From positions 1 to 6,553 of the forward strand of contig JBFGUI010000218.1 of the NCBI GenBank assembly GCA_041565695.1: a stretch of 6,553 bases of DNA. The letters run 5' to 3'. Shown here piece by piece: positions 1 to 6,553 of the stretch. Source of the stretch: Pelagibius sp041565695 (lineage in GTDB: Bacteria; Pseudomonadota; Alphaproteobacteria; Kiloniellales; Kiloniellaceae). Position numbers and translations under genes: made by a program. The notes below the pieces were generated by a model, which was given only the letters and a program-made list of their open reading frames with translations, was not told the DNA's origin and ran no database searches. The first letter of the stretch is position 1, and each line of letters opens with the position of its first letter.

Positions 1-1
1 C

Positions 2-289
2 GCCATGCTGTCGAGCGAGTTCAAGCTGGGCGCCGATGCCAGCGTCACGGTCGGCCCGCTGGGCCGCGGCATCGAGGCCTCGCGCAGCACCGACTTCACC
101 TCGGACATCTACGCCTTCTCCAAGTCCGTCGGGCTGTTCGGTGGCGGCGCGCTGGAAGGCGCCAAGATCTTCACCCGGACCTCGCTCAACGAGGCCTACT
201 ACGCCCCCGGCGCCACGCCGAAGAGCATCGTCATCGACCGCAAGTACACCAACACCCACGCCGAAAGCCTGCGCCAGCTGCTGCCCTAG
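2..289 (+). CDS. SYLF (Ysc84-like) lipid-binding domain protein, C-terminal part, cut by the left window edge
   Basis: The frame is already open at the first full codon and runs to a TAG at 287-289, so only the last 95 residues are visible and the true start lies outside the window. The visible part has the C-terminal pattern of the SYLF/Ysc84 family: a 'KLGADASVTVGPLGRG' stretch, then an acidic/aromatic segment with 'SDIYAFSKSVGLFGG', then 'LEGAKI'. The family signature is a Gly-rich core with a 'YS/AFSKSxGLFxGxxLEG' motif. Family knowledge: SYLF domains bind phosphoinositides or other lipids in eukaryotes; bacterial members are often exported and their role is poorly defined. An ATG at position 5 is internal to the domain and is unlikely to be the start. 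A T-rich terminator-like stem follows at 311-369. The signal peptide, if any, cannot be seen. Confidence 0.85.
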   Translation, partial: AMLSSEFKLGADASVTVGPLGRGIEASRSTDFTSDIYAFSKSVGLFGGGALEGAKIFTRTSLNEAYYAPGATPKSIVIDRKYTNTHAESLRQLLP

Positions 290-310
290 GCTGACGGCCC
301 GGCCGCGACA

Positions 311-369
311 GCAGGCCGCATTGCCCGGCGACGCCGCGCCGCCTAGAGAGGGGCGACCTGCATTTTTTT
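311..369 (+). terminator. Candidate intrinsic terminator after the SYLF gene
   Basis: An outer stem pairs 311-319 (GCAGGCCGC) with 353-361 (GCGACCTGC): 8 of 9 positions pair, with one C-A mismatch. A smaller hairpin (CGGC 326-329 with GCCG 333-336) sits inside. Seven T's at 363-369 follow the stem after a single A, as expected for rho-independent termination on the + strand. The loop is larger than usual, which lowers confidence. The T tract ends only 29 bp before the sco start codon, so it could also act as an attenuator between the two genes. Confidence 0.5.
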
Positions 370-398
370 CCGACCCGGAAGGGAGCCGACCTGCCGCC

Positions 399-1064
399 AT
401 GCCGACCAAGATCCAAGTCCTGCTGATCGTCCTGCTCGGCCTGGCGCTGGCCGGCGGCGGCCTGGCGGCCTGGCGCCTGACCCAGCCGCAGGGGCCCGGC
501 GGCATCATCTCCAGCGAGACCCGCAGCAGCGGCACGGCGCTGATCGGCGGACCCTTCACCCTGACCGACCAGGACGGCACAGCACGCAGCGAGGCGGATC
601 TCGCCGGCCGCTACAGCCTGGTCTACTTCGGCTACACCTTCTGCCCGGATGTCTGCCCCACCTCGCTCAGCACCATGACCCAGGGCCTCGACATCCTGGC
701 CGCACAGGCGCCCGACCAGGCCGCGGCGGTGCAACCGGTCTTTGTCACCGTCGATGCCGAGCGCGATACCGTCGAGGTGCTGAAGGCCTACGCCGGCCAC
801 TTCCACCCGCGTCTCATGGCCCTGACCGGCACGCCGGAAGAGGTCGCCGCCGCCGCCAAGGCCTATCGCATCTACTATCAGAAGGTCGAGGAGCCCGGCG
901 CCAGCGACTACCTGATGGACCACTCCTCGATCATCTACCTGATGGGTCCCGACGGCGCCTATCTGACACACTTCACCCATGCCGCCAGCGCCGAGGACAT
1001 CGCCAAGGGCCTCGCCGAGACGGTCGATCCCGCCCTGGCAACGGCCGCCGGCGCCGGCAGCTGA
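399..1064 (+). CDS. SCO1/SenC/PrrC family copper chaperone-like protein, membrane anchored
   Basis: 221 residues. Family role: SCO proteins deliver copper to, or reduce the thiols of, the CuA site of cytochrome c oxidase at the outer face of the inner membrane; some act in redox signalling. An N-terminal hydrophobic anchor spans about residues 5-25, followed by a Pro/Gly linker and a thioredoxin-like domain from about residue 48. The copper/redox motif CPDVC is present (Cys82, Cys86), and the third ligand His175 lies in 'YLMDHSS'. 'VYFGYTFCPDVCPTSL', 'VTVDAERDT' and 'LTGTPEEV' are typical family blocks, and the length is usual. The ATG at 399 was chosen because it begins directly before the membrane anchor and a purine-rich GGAAGGGAG (377-385) lies upstream, though its 13-base spacing is long. 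The same frame stays open further upstream but reads low-complexity residues. No oxidase genes are visible nearby. It converges on ugpC with 3 bp between stops. Confidence 0.93.
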   Translation: MPTKIQVLLIVLLGLALAGGGLAAWRLTQPQGPGGIISSETRSSGTALIGGPFTLTDQDGTARSEADLAGRYSLVYFGYTFCPDVCPTSLSTMTQGLDILAAQAPDQAAAVQPVFVTVDAERDTVEVLKAYAGHFHPRLMALTGTPEEVAAAAKAYRIYYQKVEEPGASDYLMDHSSIIYLMGPDGAYLTHFTHAASAEDIAKGLAETVDPALATAAGAGS

Positions 1065-1067
1065 CTG

Positions 1068-2153
<1,086 letters not shown>

Positions 2154-2168
2154 GGGAGTCTTTCGTTC

Positions 2169-3017
2169 TTACTTCTCGGTTTCCACCAGGCCCTTGACGA
2201 AAAGCCGCTGCATGGCGACCACCACGAAGACCGGTGGGATCATCGCCAGGATCGCCGTGGCCATGACCACCGGCCAGTTGGTCTGGTCCTCGCCCGGCGC
2301 GATCATCTGGTTGATCCCCATGACGATGGTGTTCATCGATGCGTCGGTGGTGATCAGCAGCGGCCAGAGGTACTGGTTCCAGCCATAAATGAAGAGGATG
2401 ACGAAGAGCGCGGCGATGTTGGTGCGCGACAGCGGCAGCACGATGTCCCAGAAGAAACGCAGCGCGCCCGCCCCGTCGATGCGCGCGGCTTCGAGCAGCT
2501 CGTCGGGGATGGTCATGAAGAACTGTCGGAAGAGGAAGGTCGCCGTCGCCGAGGCGATCAGCGGAATGGTGAGTCCGGCGTAGCTGTTCAGCATGCCCAG
2601 CTGGGCGACGACCTCGAAGGTCGGCACGATGCGCACCTCGACCGGCAGCATCAGGGTGATGAAGATCGTCCAGAAGCACAGAGCGCGCAGCGGGAAGCGG
2701 AAGTAGACGATGGCGAAGGCGGAGAGCAGCGAGATCACGATCTTGCCGATCGCGATGGCCATCGCCATGACCAGGGAGTTCCACAGCATCAGCGCCACGG
2801 GCGCGCCGGACGCCTGGGCGACGCCACGGGTCAGGGCCTCGGTGTAGTTGTCGATCAGATAGGGTCCCGGCACGAGCGGCAGCGGCGGCTGGATAATGTC
2901 GCGCATCTCCGAGGTGGAGGCGACGAAGGTGACGTAGATCGGAAAGGCCAGCACCGCGATGCCCAGCAGCAGGATCGCGTGCGACAGCAGGGTCAGGAGT
3001 CCGCGGTTTTCGACCAT
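2169..3017 (-). CDS. ugpE: sn-glycerol-3-phosphate ABC transporter permease UgpE
   Basis: 282 residues. This is an inner-membrane permease subunit that pairs with UgpA to form the translocation channel. I recognise it by close similarity throughout to E. coli UgpE: an N-terminus of the form 'ENR..LT..SH', then 'LLSAFAIVYFRFPLR', 'FITLMLPVEVRI', 'SATATFLFRQFFMT', 'YGWNQYLWPLL' and the C-terminal 'VKGLVETEK'. The cytoplasmic EAA loop that contacts UgpC is at 176-195 (EAARIDGAG, ending LP). About six hydrophobic helices are evident, beginning with residues 12-32. The ATG at 3017 was chosen because it reproduces the family N-terminus. A longer frame begins at 3152, but it adds 45 Ser/Arg-rich residues and overlaps ugpA by 125 bp, so I rejected it. 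It begins 10 bp after the ugpA stop; only a short AGGG is visible as a ribosome binding site. Confidence 0.95.
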   Translation of the reverse strand: MVENRGLLTLLSHAILLLGIAVLAFPIYVTFVASTSEMRDIIQPPLPLVPGPYLIDNYTEALTRGVAQASGAPVALMLWNSLVMAMAIAIGKIVISLLSAFAIVYFRFPLRALCFWTIFITLMLPVEVRIVPTFEVVAQLGMLNSYAGLTIPLIASATATFLFRQFFMTIPDELLEAARIDGAGALRFFWDIVLPLSRTNIAALFVILFIYGWNQYLWPLLITTDASMNTIVMGINQMIAPGEDQTNWPVVMATAILAMIPPVFVVVAMQRLFVKGLVETEK

Positions 3018-3027
3018 CGCGCGCGCC

Positions 3028-3909
3028 CTAGTAATGGACCTTCCGCTCGATGAAGCGGAACTGGATGACGGTGAGGCTGATGACGATGGCCATGAGGATG
3101 ACCGACTGGGCGGCCGAGCCGCCGAGGTCCTGCCCGACGAAGCCGTCGGCATAGACCTTGTAGACGAGGATCTCCGTCGACTTGCCCGGTCCGCCCTTGG
3201 TGATGGTGTGGATGATGCCGAAGGTCTCGAAGAAGGCGTAGACGATGTTGACCACGATGAGGAAGAAGGTGGTCGGCGAGAGCAGCGGAAAGACGACGGT
3301 CCAGAAGCGCCGCACCGGCCCCGCGCCGTCGATTGCGGCCGCCTCGATGAGCGAGCGCGGGATCGCCTGCAGCCCGGCCAGGAAGAACAGGAAGTTGTAG
3401 CTGACCTGCTTCCAGGCGGCGGCGATCACCACCAGGAACATGGCCTGGTTACCATTCAGCACGTGGTTCCAGTTGTAGCCCATGATCTTCAGGTAGTAGG
3501 CCACCAGGCCGATCGAGGGATTGAACAGGAAGAGCCACAGCACGCCGGCGATGGCGGGCGCCACGGCGTAGGGCCAGATCAGCAGGGTCTTGTAGCCCGT
3601 CGCGCCCTTGACGATCCGGTCCGCCAGCACCGCCAGCAGCAGCGCGACACCGAGGGAGAGGGCGGTCACCGCGGCGCTGAAATAGGCCGTGGTCCAGAAG
3701 GTCTGCAGGTAGAGCCGGTCGGAGAACAGATAGGCGAAGTTCTCCAGCCAGACGAATTCGGTGCGCATGCCGAAAGGATCCTCGATCAGCAGCGACTGGT
3801 AGAGTGCCTGGGAAGCCGGCCAGAGAAAGAAGACCGCCGTGATGACCAGCTGCGGCAGCACCAGCAGGTAGGGCAGCGGCGACGGCCGGAAGAAAACGCG
3901 CTTTTCCAT
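3028..3909 (-). CDS. ugpA: sn-glycerol-3-phosphate ABC transporter permease UgpA
   Basis: 293 residues, close to the E. coli UgpA length. It is the partner permease to UgpE. Shared family stretches include 'LPYLLVLPQLVIT' (12-24), 'PYAVAPAIAGVLW' (113-125), 'QAMFLVV' (155-161), 'SYNFLFF' (170-176), 'IPRSLIEAAAIDGAGPVRRF' (183-202) and 'SAAQSV' (265-270). The EAA loop runs from Glu189 to the Phe-Pro at 207-208 and should dock on UgpC. Six hydrophobic segments are apparent, at roughly 13-33, 72-96, 107-128, 156-178, 210-230 and 265-285, as expected for the family. The ATG at 3909 gives an N-terminus that aligns with E. coli, but no strong Shine-Dalgarno lies in front of it; a purine-rich AAGGCGAGA is 10 or more bases upstream. 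It is separated from ugpB by 102 bp containing a strong hairpin. Confidence 0.95.
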   Translation of the reverse strand: MEKRVFFRPSPLPYLLVLPQLVITAVFFLWPASQALYQSLLIEDPFGMRTEFVWLENFAYLFSDRLYLQTFWTTAYFSAAVTALSLGVALLLAVLADRIVKGATGYKTLLIWPYAVAPAIAGVLWLFLFNPSIGLVAYYLKIMGYNWNHVLNGNQAMFLVVIAAAWKQVSYNFLFFLAGLQAIPRSLIEAAAIDGAGPVRRFWTVVFPLLSPTTFFLIVVNIVYAFFETFGIIHTITKGGPGKSTEILVYKVYADGFVGQDLGGSAAQSVILMAIVISLTVIQFRFIERKVHY

Positions 3910-3963
3910 CTGCGATGACGTCTCGCCTTGATTTTTGACGGCTGTGAAGACAGCAGGGCAGCG

Positions 3964-4002
3964 GCGGGCGCCGGCCGAACCGACGCCCGCTTTATCGCCC
4001 GC
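3964..4002 (-). other. Intercistronic hairpin with duplicated arm between ugpB and ugpA
   Basis: In the ugp transcript (- strand), bases from 3990 down to 3980 pair with those from 3974 down to 3964. This gives an 11-bp stem: 7 G/C pairs, one U-G wobble and 3 more G/C pairs, around a 5-nt loop UUCGG. The outer arm (CGCCCGC on the + strand) occurs twice, at 3984-3990 and 3996-4002, separated by TTTAT, so two alternative pairings with 3964-3970 are possible. No T tract follows on the transcribed strand. Family knowledge: importer operons often have a stem after the binding-protein gene that protects the upstream mRNA or causes partial termination, which raises binding protein over permease. That role here is inferred. 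Confidence 0.5.
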
Positions 4003-4011
4003 GACGCGCAG

Positions 4012-5334
4012 CTAGTTGTTGGCCCTCTCGAAGCGGCGCAGCAGCACGTTGCCCCGCTCGACCGCGGAGTCGAGGGCTTGCTGTGCCGACTTCTTGCCGG
4101 CCCAGACCTCTTCCAGCTCCTCGTCGATAACGCCGCGGATCTGGTCGAAGCTGCCGAGACGCAGGCCCTTCGAGTTGGCCGAGGGCGCCATCGAGGTCAT
4201 CTGGACGAGCGCCGTCTCGGTGCCCGGGTTCTCGGCGTAGTAGCCCTGCTCCTTGGTCAGCTTGTAGGCCGAGTTGGTGATCGGCAGGTAGCCGGTCTGC
4301 TGGTGCCAGTCCGCCTGCACCTCGGCCGACGAGAGGAAGGAGAAGAACTTCGCGACGCCCTTGTACTCTTCCGGCGAGTGGCCGGACAGCACCCAGAGGC
4401 TGGCCCCGCCGATGATGGTGTTGCGCGGCGCGCCTGAAGACCCTTCCCAATAGGGCAGGTTGGTGACGCCGAAATCGAACTGCGCCTCGGCCTTCACGCC
4501 GGCATAGCCGGCCGAGGATTCGGTGAACATGGCGCACTCGCCGCTGCGGAAGCGCGCCCCGCCCTCGTTGCGGCGGCCGGCATAGATGAACTTGCCTTCC
4601 TGGGCCCAGTCGCCGAGCTGCTGGATGTGCTTGACCTGGGTCGGGCCGTTGAAGGCCAGCTCGGTGTCGGTGCCCTCAAAGCCGTTGGCCTTGGTGGCGA
4701 AGGACACGTCGTGCCAGGCGCTCATGTTCTCCAGGTGCACCCAGGACTGCCAGGCGGTGGTGAAGGGGCATTCGGAGCCGGCGGCCTTCAGCGCGTCGAG
4801 CGCCGTGCCGAACTCCTGCCAGGTCTTCGGCGGCGCCTCGGGGTCGAGGCCCGCCTTCCGGAAGGCATCCTTGTTGTAGTAGAGCACCGGAGTCGAGCTG
4901 TTGTAGGGCATCGACAGCATGTTGCCCGCGGGGTCGGTGTAGTAGCCCGTGACGGTCGAAAGGTAGGCCTTGGGATCGAAGCTTTCGCCGGCCTCGGCCA
5001 TCACCTCGTAGACCGGCTTCACGGCGCCCTTGGCGGCCATCATGGTGGCGGTGCCGACCTCGAAGACCTGCAGAATGTGCGGCTGCTGCTTGGCGCGGAA
5101 GGCGGCGACGCCGGCATTCAGCGTCTCGGAATAGTTACCCTTGTAGACGGCGACCACCTTGTAGTCGCTCTGCGAAGCATTGAAGTCCACCACCTGCTTG
5201 GCGAGGATCTCGCCGAGACGGCCGGTAAAGGCGTGCCACCACTGGATCTCGGTGACCGCCAGGGCCGGCTGCGGCAGGCTGCCGGCAACGACCGCGGCGG
5301 CGACCCAGGTGATGATTTTTCGGTTCAAACGCAT
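4012..5334 (-). CDS. ugpB: Periplasmic sn-glycerol-3-phosphate-binding protein UgpB
   Basis: 440 residues. It binds sn-glycerol-3-phosphate, and in E. coli also glycerophosphocholine, in the periplasm and delivers it to UgpAE. Residues 1-26 form a signal peptide: basic N-terminus (RLNRK), a hydrophobic core and an ALA cleavage site before Val27. The protein aligns with E. coli UgpB almost without gaps. Tyr68, Glu92, Ser147, Ser273, Gly310, Tyr349 and Arg400 sit at a constant +3 offset from the E. coli ligand residues that I recall as Tyr65, Glu89, Ser144, Ser270, Gly307, Tyr346 and Arg397. The Trp pair in 'WQSW' (195, 198) is also kept. The C-terminus 'QALDSAVERGNVLLRRFE' is typical. The ATG at 5334 is supported by the signal peptide and by a good Shine-Dalgarno. 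It is the first gene of the ugpBAEC operon. Phosphate-starvation control is likely from family precedent and from a candidate Pho box upstream. Confidence 0.96.
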   Translation of the reverse strand: MRLNRKIITWVAAAVVAGSLPQPALAVTEIQWWHAFTGRLGEILAKQVVDFNASQSDYKVVAVYKGNYSETLNAGVAAFRAKQQPHILQVFEVGTATMMAAKGAVKPVYEVMAEAGESFDPKAYLSTVTGYYTDPAGNMLSMPYNSSTPVLYYNKDAFRKAGLDPEAPPKTWQEFGTALDALKAAGSECPFTTAWQSWVHLENMSAWHDVSFATKANGFEGTDTELAFNGPTQVKHIQQLGDWAQEGKFIYAGRRNEGGARFRSGECAMFTESSAGYAGVKAEAQFDFGVTNLPYWEGSSGAPRNTIIGGASLWVLSGHSPEEYKGVAKFFSFLSSAEVQADWHQQTGYLPITNSAYKLTKEQGYYAENPGTETALVQMTSMAPSANSKGLRLGSFDQIRGVIDEELEEVWAGKKSAQQALDSAVERGNVLLRRFERANN

Positions 5335-5340
5335 GAGAGA

Positions 5341-5349
5341 TTCTCCCTG
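5341..5349 (-). promoter_or_regulatory. Ribosome binding site of ugpB
   Basis: On the - strand this reads CAGGGAGAA. Its AGGGAG core (5348-5343) is 8 nt before the ATG at 5334. It is the best Shine-Dalgarno in the operon; the ones before ugpA, ugpE and ugpC are weak. This fits high synthesis of the binding protein compared with the permease and ATPase. A short CCCC-AGA-GGGG stem (5367-5377) lies 18 bases further upstream in the leader. Confidence 0.7.
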
Positions 5350-5460
5350 TTTCCTGCGGCTCGATCCCCCAGAGGGGCCGTGCGATGCAAGGCAAAGCTA
5401 ACGGCCCGTCGCGATCGTCTTTTTATGGTTTTGTGACGAGTATAAGACCTTGGTTTTGAT

Positions 5461-5495
5461 CGTATAACAACAATTCGGTGATCGAAATCTGACAT
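5461..5495 (-). promoter_or_regulatory. Candidate PhoB-type promoter of the ugp operon (Pho box plus -10)
   Basis: On the - strand, 5495-5478 reads ATGTCAG-ATTT-CGATCAC: two 7-bp half-sites spaced 11 bp apart with an AT-rich 4-bp spacer. The PhoB box consensus is CTGTCAT-(4 AT-rich)-CTGTCAT. The first half-site matches at five of seven positions; the second keeps C, TCA and the variant final C. After 11 more bases comes TATACG (5466-5461), a plausible -10 at the spacing seen in PhoB-activated promoters, where the box replaces the -35. No good sigma-70 -35 is present. The site lies in the AT-rich core of the intergenic region, about 127 bp upstream of the ugpB ATG. The match is degenerate and was judged by eye. 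Confidence 0.35.
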
Positions 5496-5499
5496 TTCG
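5483..5499. repeat. Small perfect inverted repeat in the ugpB-ada intergenic region
   Basis: CGAAAT (5483-5488) and ATTTCG (5494-5499) form a perfect 6-bp inverted repeat around a CTGAC centre. It overlaps the distal half of the candidate Pho box and lies between the two divergent genes. It could be an operator for a dimeric regulator, or coincidence. A second element, the 10-bp palindrome GCCGGCCGGC at 5518-5527, lies closer to the ada start. Confidence 0.3.
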
Positions 5500-5568
5500 G
5501 CGCAAGCTTCGGATAGAGCCGGCCGGCGCCCGCCCGCTACAAGGGGTCAGAAAGCGGCTATTGTCGGC

Positions 5569-5577
5569 AGGAGGAAG
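5569..5577 (+). promoter_or_regulatory. Strong ribosome binding site that fixes the ada-like start
   Basis: AGGAGGAAG holds a full AGGAGG core (5569-5574), 7 nt before the ATG at 5582. The alternative in-frame TTG at 5561 would place this motif inside the coding sequence with no Shine-Dalgarno of its own, so ATG 5582 is preferred. No clear + strand promoter could be picked out: TATAAC (5463-5468) and TATAAG (5441-5446) resemble -10 elements but lack a properly spaced -35. Confidence 0.8.
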
Positions 5578-5581
5578 AGCG

Positions 5582-6463
5582 ATGGACATGCAGAGAGCGA
5601 AGGGCGCAGCGGGCAACCAGATGAGAGCCAACGCACGACAGCTGGACATCGTGCGCCGCGCCTGCGCGCTGATCGACGCGCAGGAGGGCGAGCGCCTGAC
5701 CCTGGCGGTCATCGCCGCCGAGCTCGAGGTCAGCCCCTGGCACCTGCAGCGGCTGTTCAAGCGGGTCATGGGGGTGAGCCCCCGCGACTATGCCGACGCG
5801 CGCCGCAACGCCGCCTTCCGGCAACAGCTGAAAGACGGCGAGTCGATCGCCCAGGCGACCTACGGCGCCGGCTACGGCTCCTCATCGCGCGTCTACGAGC
5901 GCGCCGAGCGCATGCTGGGCATGACCCCGGCGTCCTACGCCAAGGGCGGCAGGGGCGCCGTTATCGTCTACGACATCGTCGAATCGCCGCTGGGACGCCT
6001 GCTGGTGGCGGCCACCGCCAAGGGCCTCTGCTTCCTCAGCCTCGGCCACGACGACGGCGAGCTGATCGAGGCGCTGCAGCAGGAGTTCCCGCAGGCCGAG
6101 AGCATCTCCCGCGACCGCCATTCCATCGCCCAGTCGGTCTCCGTGGTGATCGACTTCCTGGAGGGCAAGATCCCCCACGCCGAGCTGCCGCTCGACGTGC
6201 GCGCCACCGCCTTCCAGCGCCGGGTGTGGAACGAGCTGATCGCGATCCCCTGCGGCGAGACCCGCACCTACTCGGAGATCGCCGAGCTGCTGGGCGTGCC
6301 GCGCGGCCAGCGCGCCGTCGGCCGGGCCTGCGCCACCAACCCGGTCTCCCTGGTCATTCCCTGCCATCGCGCCCTGCGCGAGGACGGCGGGCTCGGCGGC
6401 TACCGCTGGGGCCTGGAGTTCAAGGCCGCCCTGTTGAACGGCGAGGCCGAGCACCCGGAGTGA
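5582..6463 (+). CDS. Ada-type fusion: AraC-like HTH regulator plus O6-alkylguanine-DNA alkyltransferase, no N-terminal zinc domain
   Basis: 293 residues. An AraC-type DNA-binding region at about 18-122 carries two helix-turn-helix motifs ('LAVIAAELEVSPWHLQRLFK' at 41-60, and about 88-110 with 'GYGSSSRVYERAERMLGMTPASY'). An Ogt/MGMT domain runs from about 127 to 285. It holds 'FQRRVWNELIAIPCGETRTY' (211-230), the arginine-finger-type 'RAVGRA' (244-249), Asn253, the active site PCHR with acceptor Cys261, and 'LGGYRWGLEFK'. Reaction: irreversible transfer of the methyl group from O6-methylguanine or O4-methylthymine to Cys261. The protein aligns with E. coli Ada from the middle onward but lacks its first 75 or so residues, including the four-cysteine zinc site whose cysteine accepts methylphosphotriester methyl groups and switches Ada into an activator. 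The frame upstream of 5582 holds no such remnant and meets a stop at 5465-5467. It may be an alkylation-repair enzyme with altered regulation. It is divergent from ugpB, with no obvious functional link. Confidence 0.93.
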   Translation: MDMQRAKGAAGNQMRANARQLDIVRRACALIDAQEGERLTLAVIAAELEVSPWHLQRLFKRVMGVSPRDYADARRNAAFRQQLKDGESIAQATYGAGYGSSSRVYERAERMLGMTPASYAKGGRGAVIVYDIVESPLGRLLVAATAKGLCFLSLGHDDGELIEALQQEFPQAESISRDRHSIAQSVSVVIDFLEGKIPHAELPLDVRATAFQRRVWNELIAIPCGETRTYSEIAELLGVPRGQRAVGRACATNPVSLVIPCHRALREDGGLGGYRWGLEFKAALLNGEAEHPE

Positions 6464-6553
6464 TGCTCGCCACATGCTTCGAGACGGGCTCCCGCCTGAC
6501 GCGGCAGCCCTCCTCAGCATGAGGTCACGGTCCTATCCCTTCATCGCCTCACC
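6464..6553. other. Window tail with a small stem; no gene can be called
   Basis: These 90 bp follow the ada-like stop. CCTCA (6512-6516) pairs with TGAGG (6520-6524) around a 3-nt loop, too short and without T's to be called a terminator. Two open frames touch the right edge: a + strand frame from ATG 6519 (MRSRSYPFIAS) with no ribosome binding site, and a - strand frame ending at a TAG at 6535-6533 (GEAMKG before the stop). The second would be the end of a convergent gene. Neither has enough sequence to be judged. Confidence 0.3.

Noticed and set aside
36..398. Extension of sco upstream within its open frame
   Set aside because: It overlaps the SYLF coding frame and the T7 stem and reads low-complexity Arg/Pro/Ser/Ala. 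The membrane anchor starts right after the ATG at 399.
231..980. - strand open frame opposite sco (249 codons)
   Set aside because: It lies opposite a well-supported SCO protein and shows no recognisable domain or ribosome binding site.
3018..3152. N-terminal extension of ugpE to an ATG at 3152
   Set aside because: It would add a Ser/Arg/Pro-rich 45-residue stretch and overlap ugpA by 125 bp. The ATG at 3017 gives exactly the family N-terminus.
2959..3918. Long + strand open frame opposite ugpA (319 codons)
   Set aside because: The product is low-complexity Asp/Glu/Arg/His/Gln. This is the mirror of a hydrophobic membrane protein in high-GC DNA, not a gene.
4627..5436. + strand open frame opposite ugpB (269 codons)
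   Set aside because: It is a shadow of ugpB, whose frame is fully supported by its signal peptide and conserved ligand residues.
5441..5468. TATAAG and TATAAC as + strand -10 elements for the ada-like gene
   Set aside because: No -35-like hexamer lies at 16-18 bp spacing for either, so I did not call a promoter.
5398..5769. - strand open frame across the ugpB-ada intergenic region (123 codons)
   Set aside because: It partly overlaps ada, has no domain similarity I can recognise and no ribosome binding site, and runs through the AT-rich promoter region.

Overview
The window is high-GC DNA with tightly packed genes and alphaproteobacterial-style content. The likely source is a GC-rich alphaproteobacterium. 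This rests on protein character and gene content only; no rRNA or other marker is present. It holds one complete four-gene ABC transporter operon and three other genes: one cut by the left edge and two complete. I see no mobile elements, CRISPR, tRNA or rRNA.

Left part (+ strand): positions 2-289 encode the C-terminal end of a SYLF/Ysc84-type lipid-binding protein. A GC-rich stem followed by seven T's (311-369) looks like its terminator. A membrane-anchored SCO1/SenC/PrrC-family copper-handling thioredoxin-like protein follows (399-1064).

Middle (- strand, read right to left): ugpB (5334-4012), ugpA (3909-3028), ugpE (3017-2169) and ugpC (2153-1068) form a complete sn-glycerol-3-phosphate importer: periplasmic binding protein, two permeases and ATPase. 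The order is B-A-E-C and the spacings are 102, 10 and 15 bp. The 102-bp B-A gap carries an 11-bp hairpin. ugpC and sco meet tail to tail with only 3 bp between their stop codons, inside an inverted repeat that overlaps both coding ends.

Right part: a 247-bp divergent intergenic region with an AT-rich core holds a candidate Pho box and -10 element for ugpB, plus a small perfect inverted repeat. An Ada-type protein follows on the + strand (5582-6463), made of an AraC-like helix-turn-helix fused to an O6-alkylguanine-DNA alkyltransferase. It lacks the N-terminal zinc/methylphosphotriester domain of E. coli Ada. The last 90 bp hold no gene that can be called.

Overall these are mostly familiar genes: phosphate/glycerophosphodiester scavenging, copper handling for the respiratory oxidase, and alkylation repair. 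I found no convincing undescribed system. The points worth a second look are regulatory (the ugp promoter, the intercistronic hairpin, the overlapping 3' ends) and the Ada architecture.
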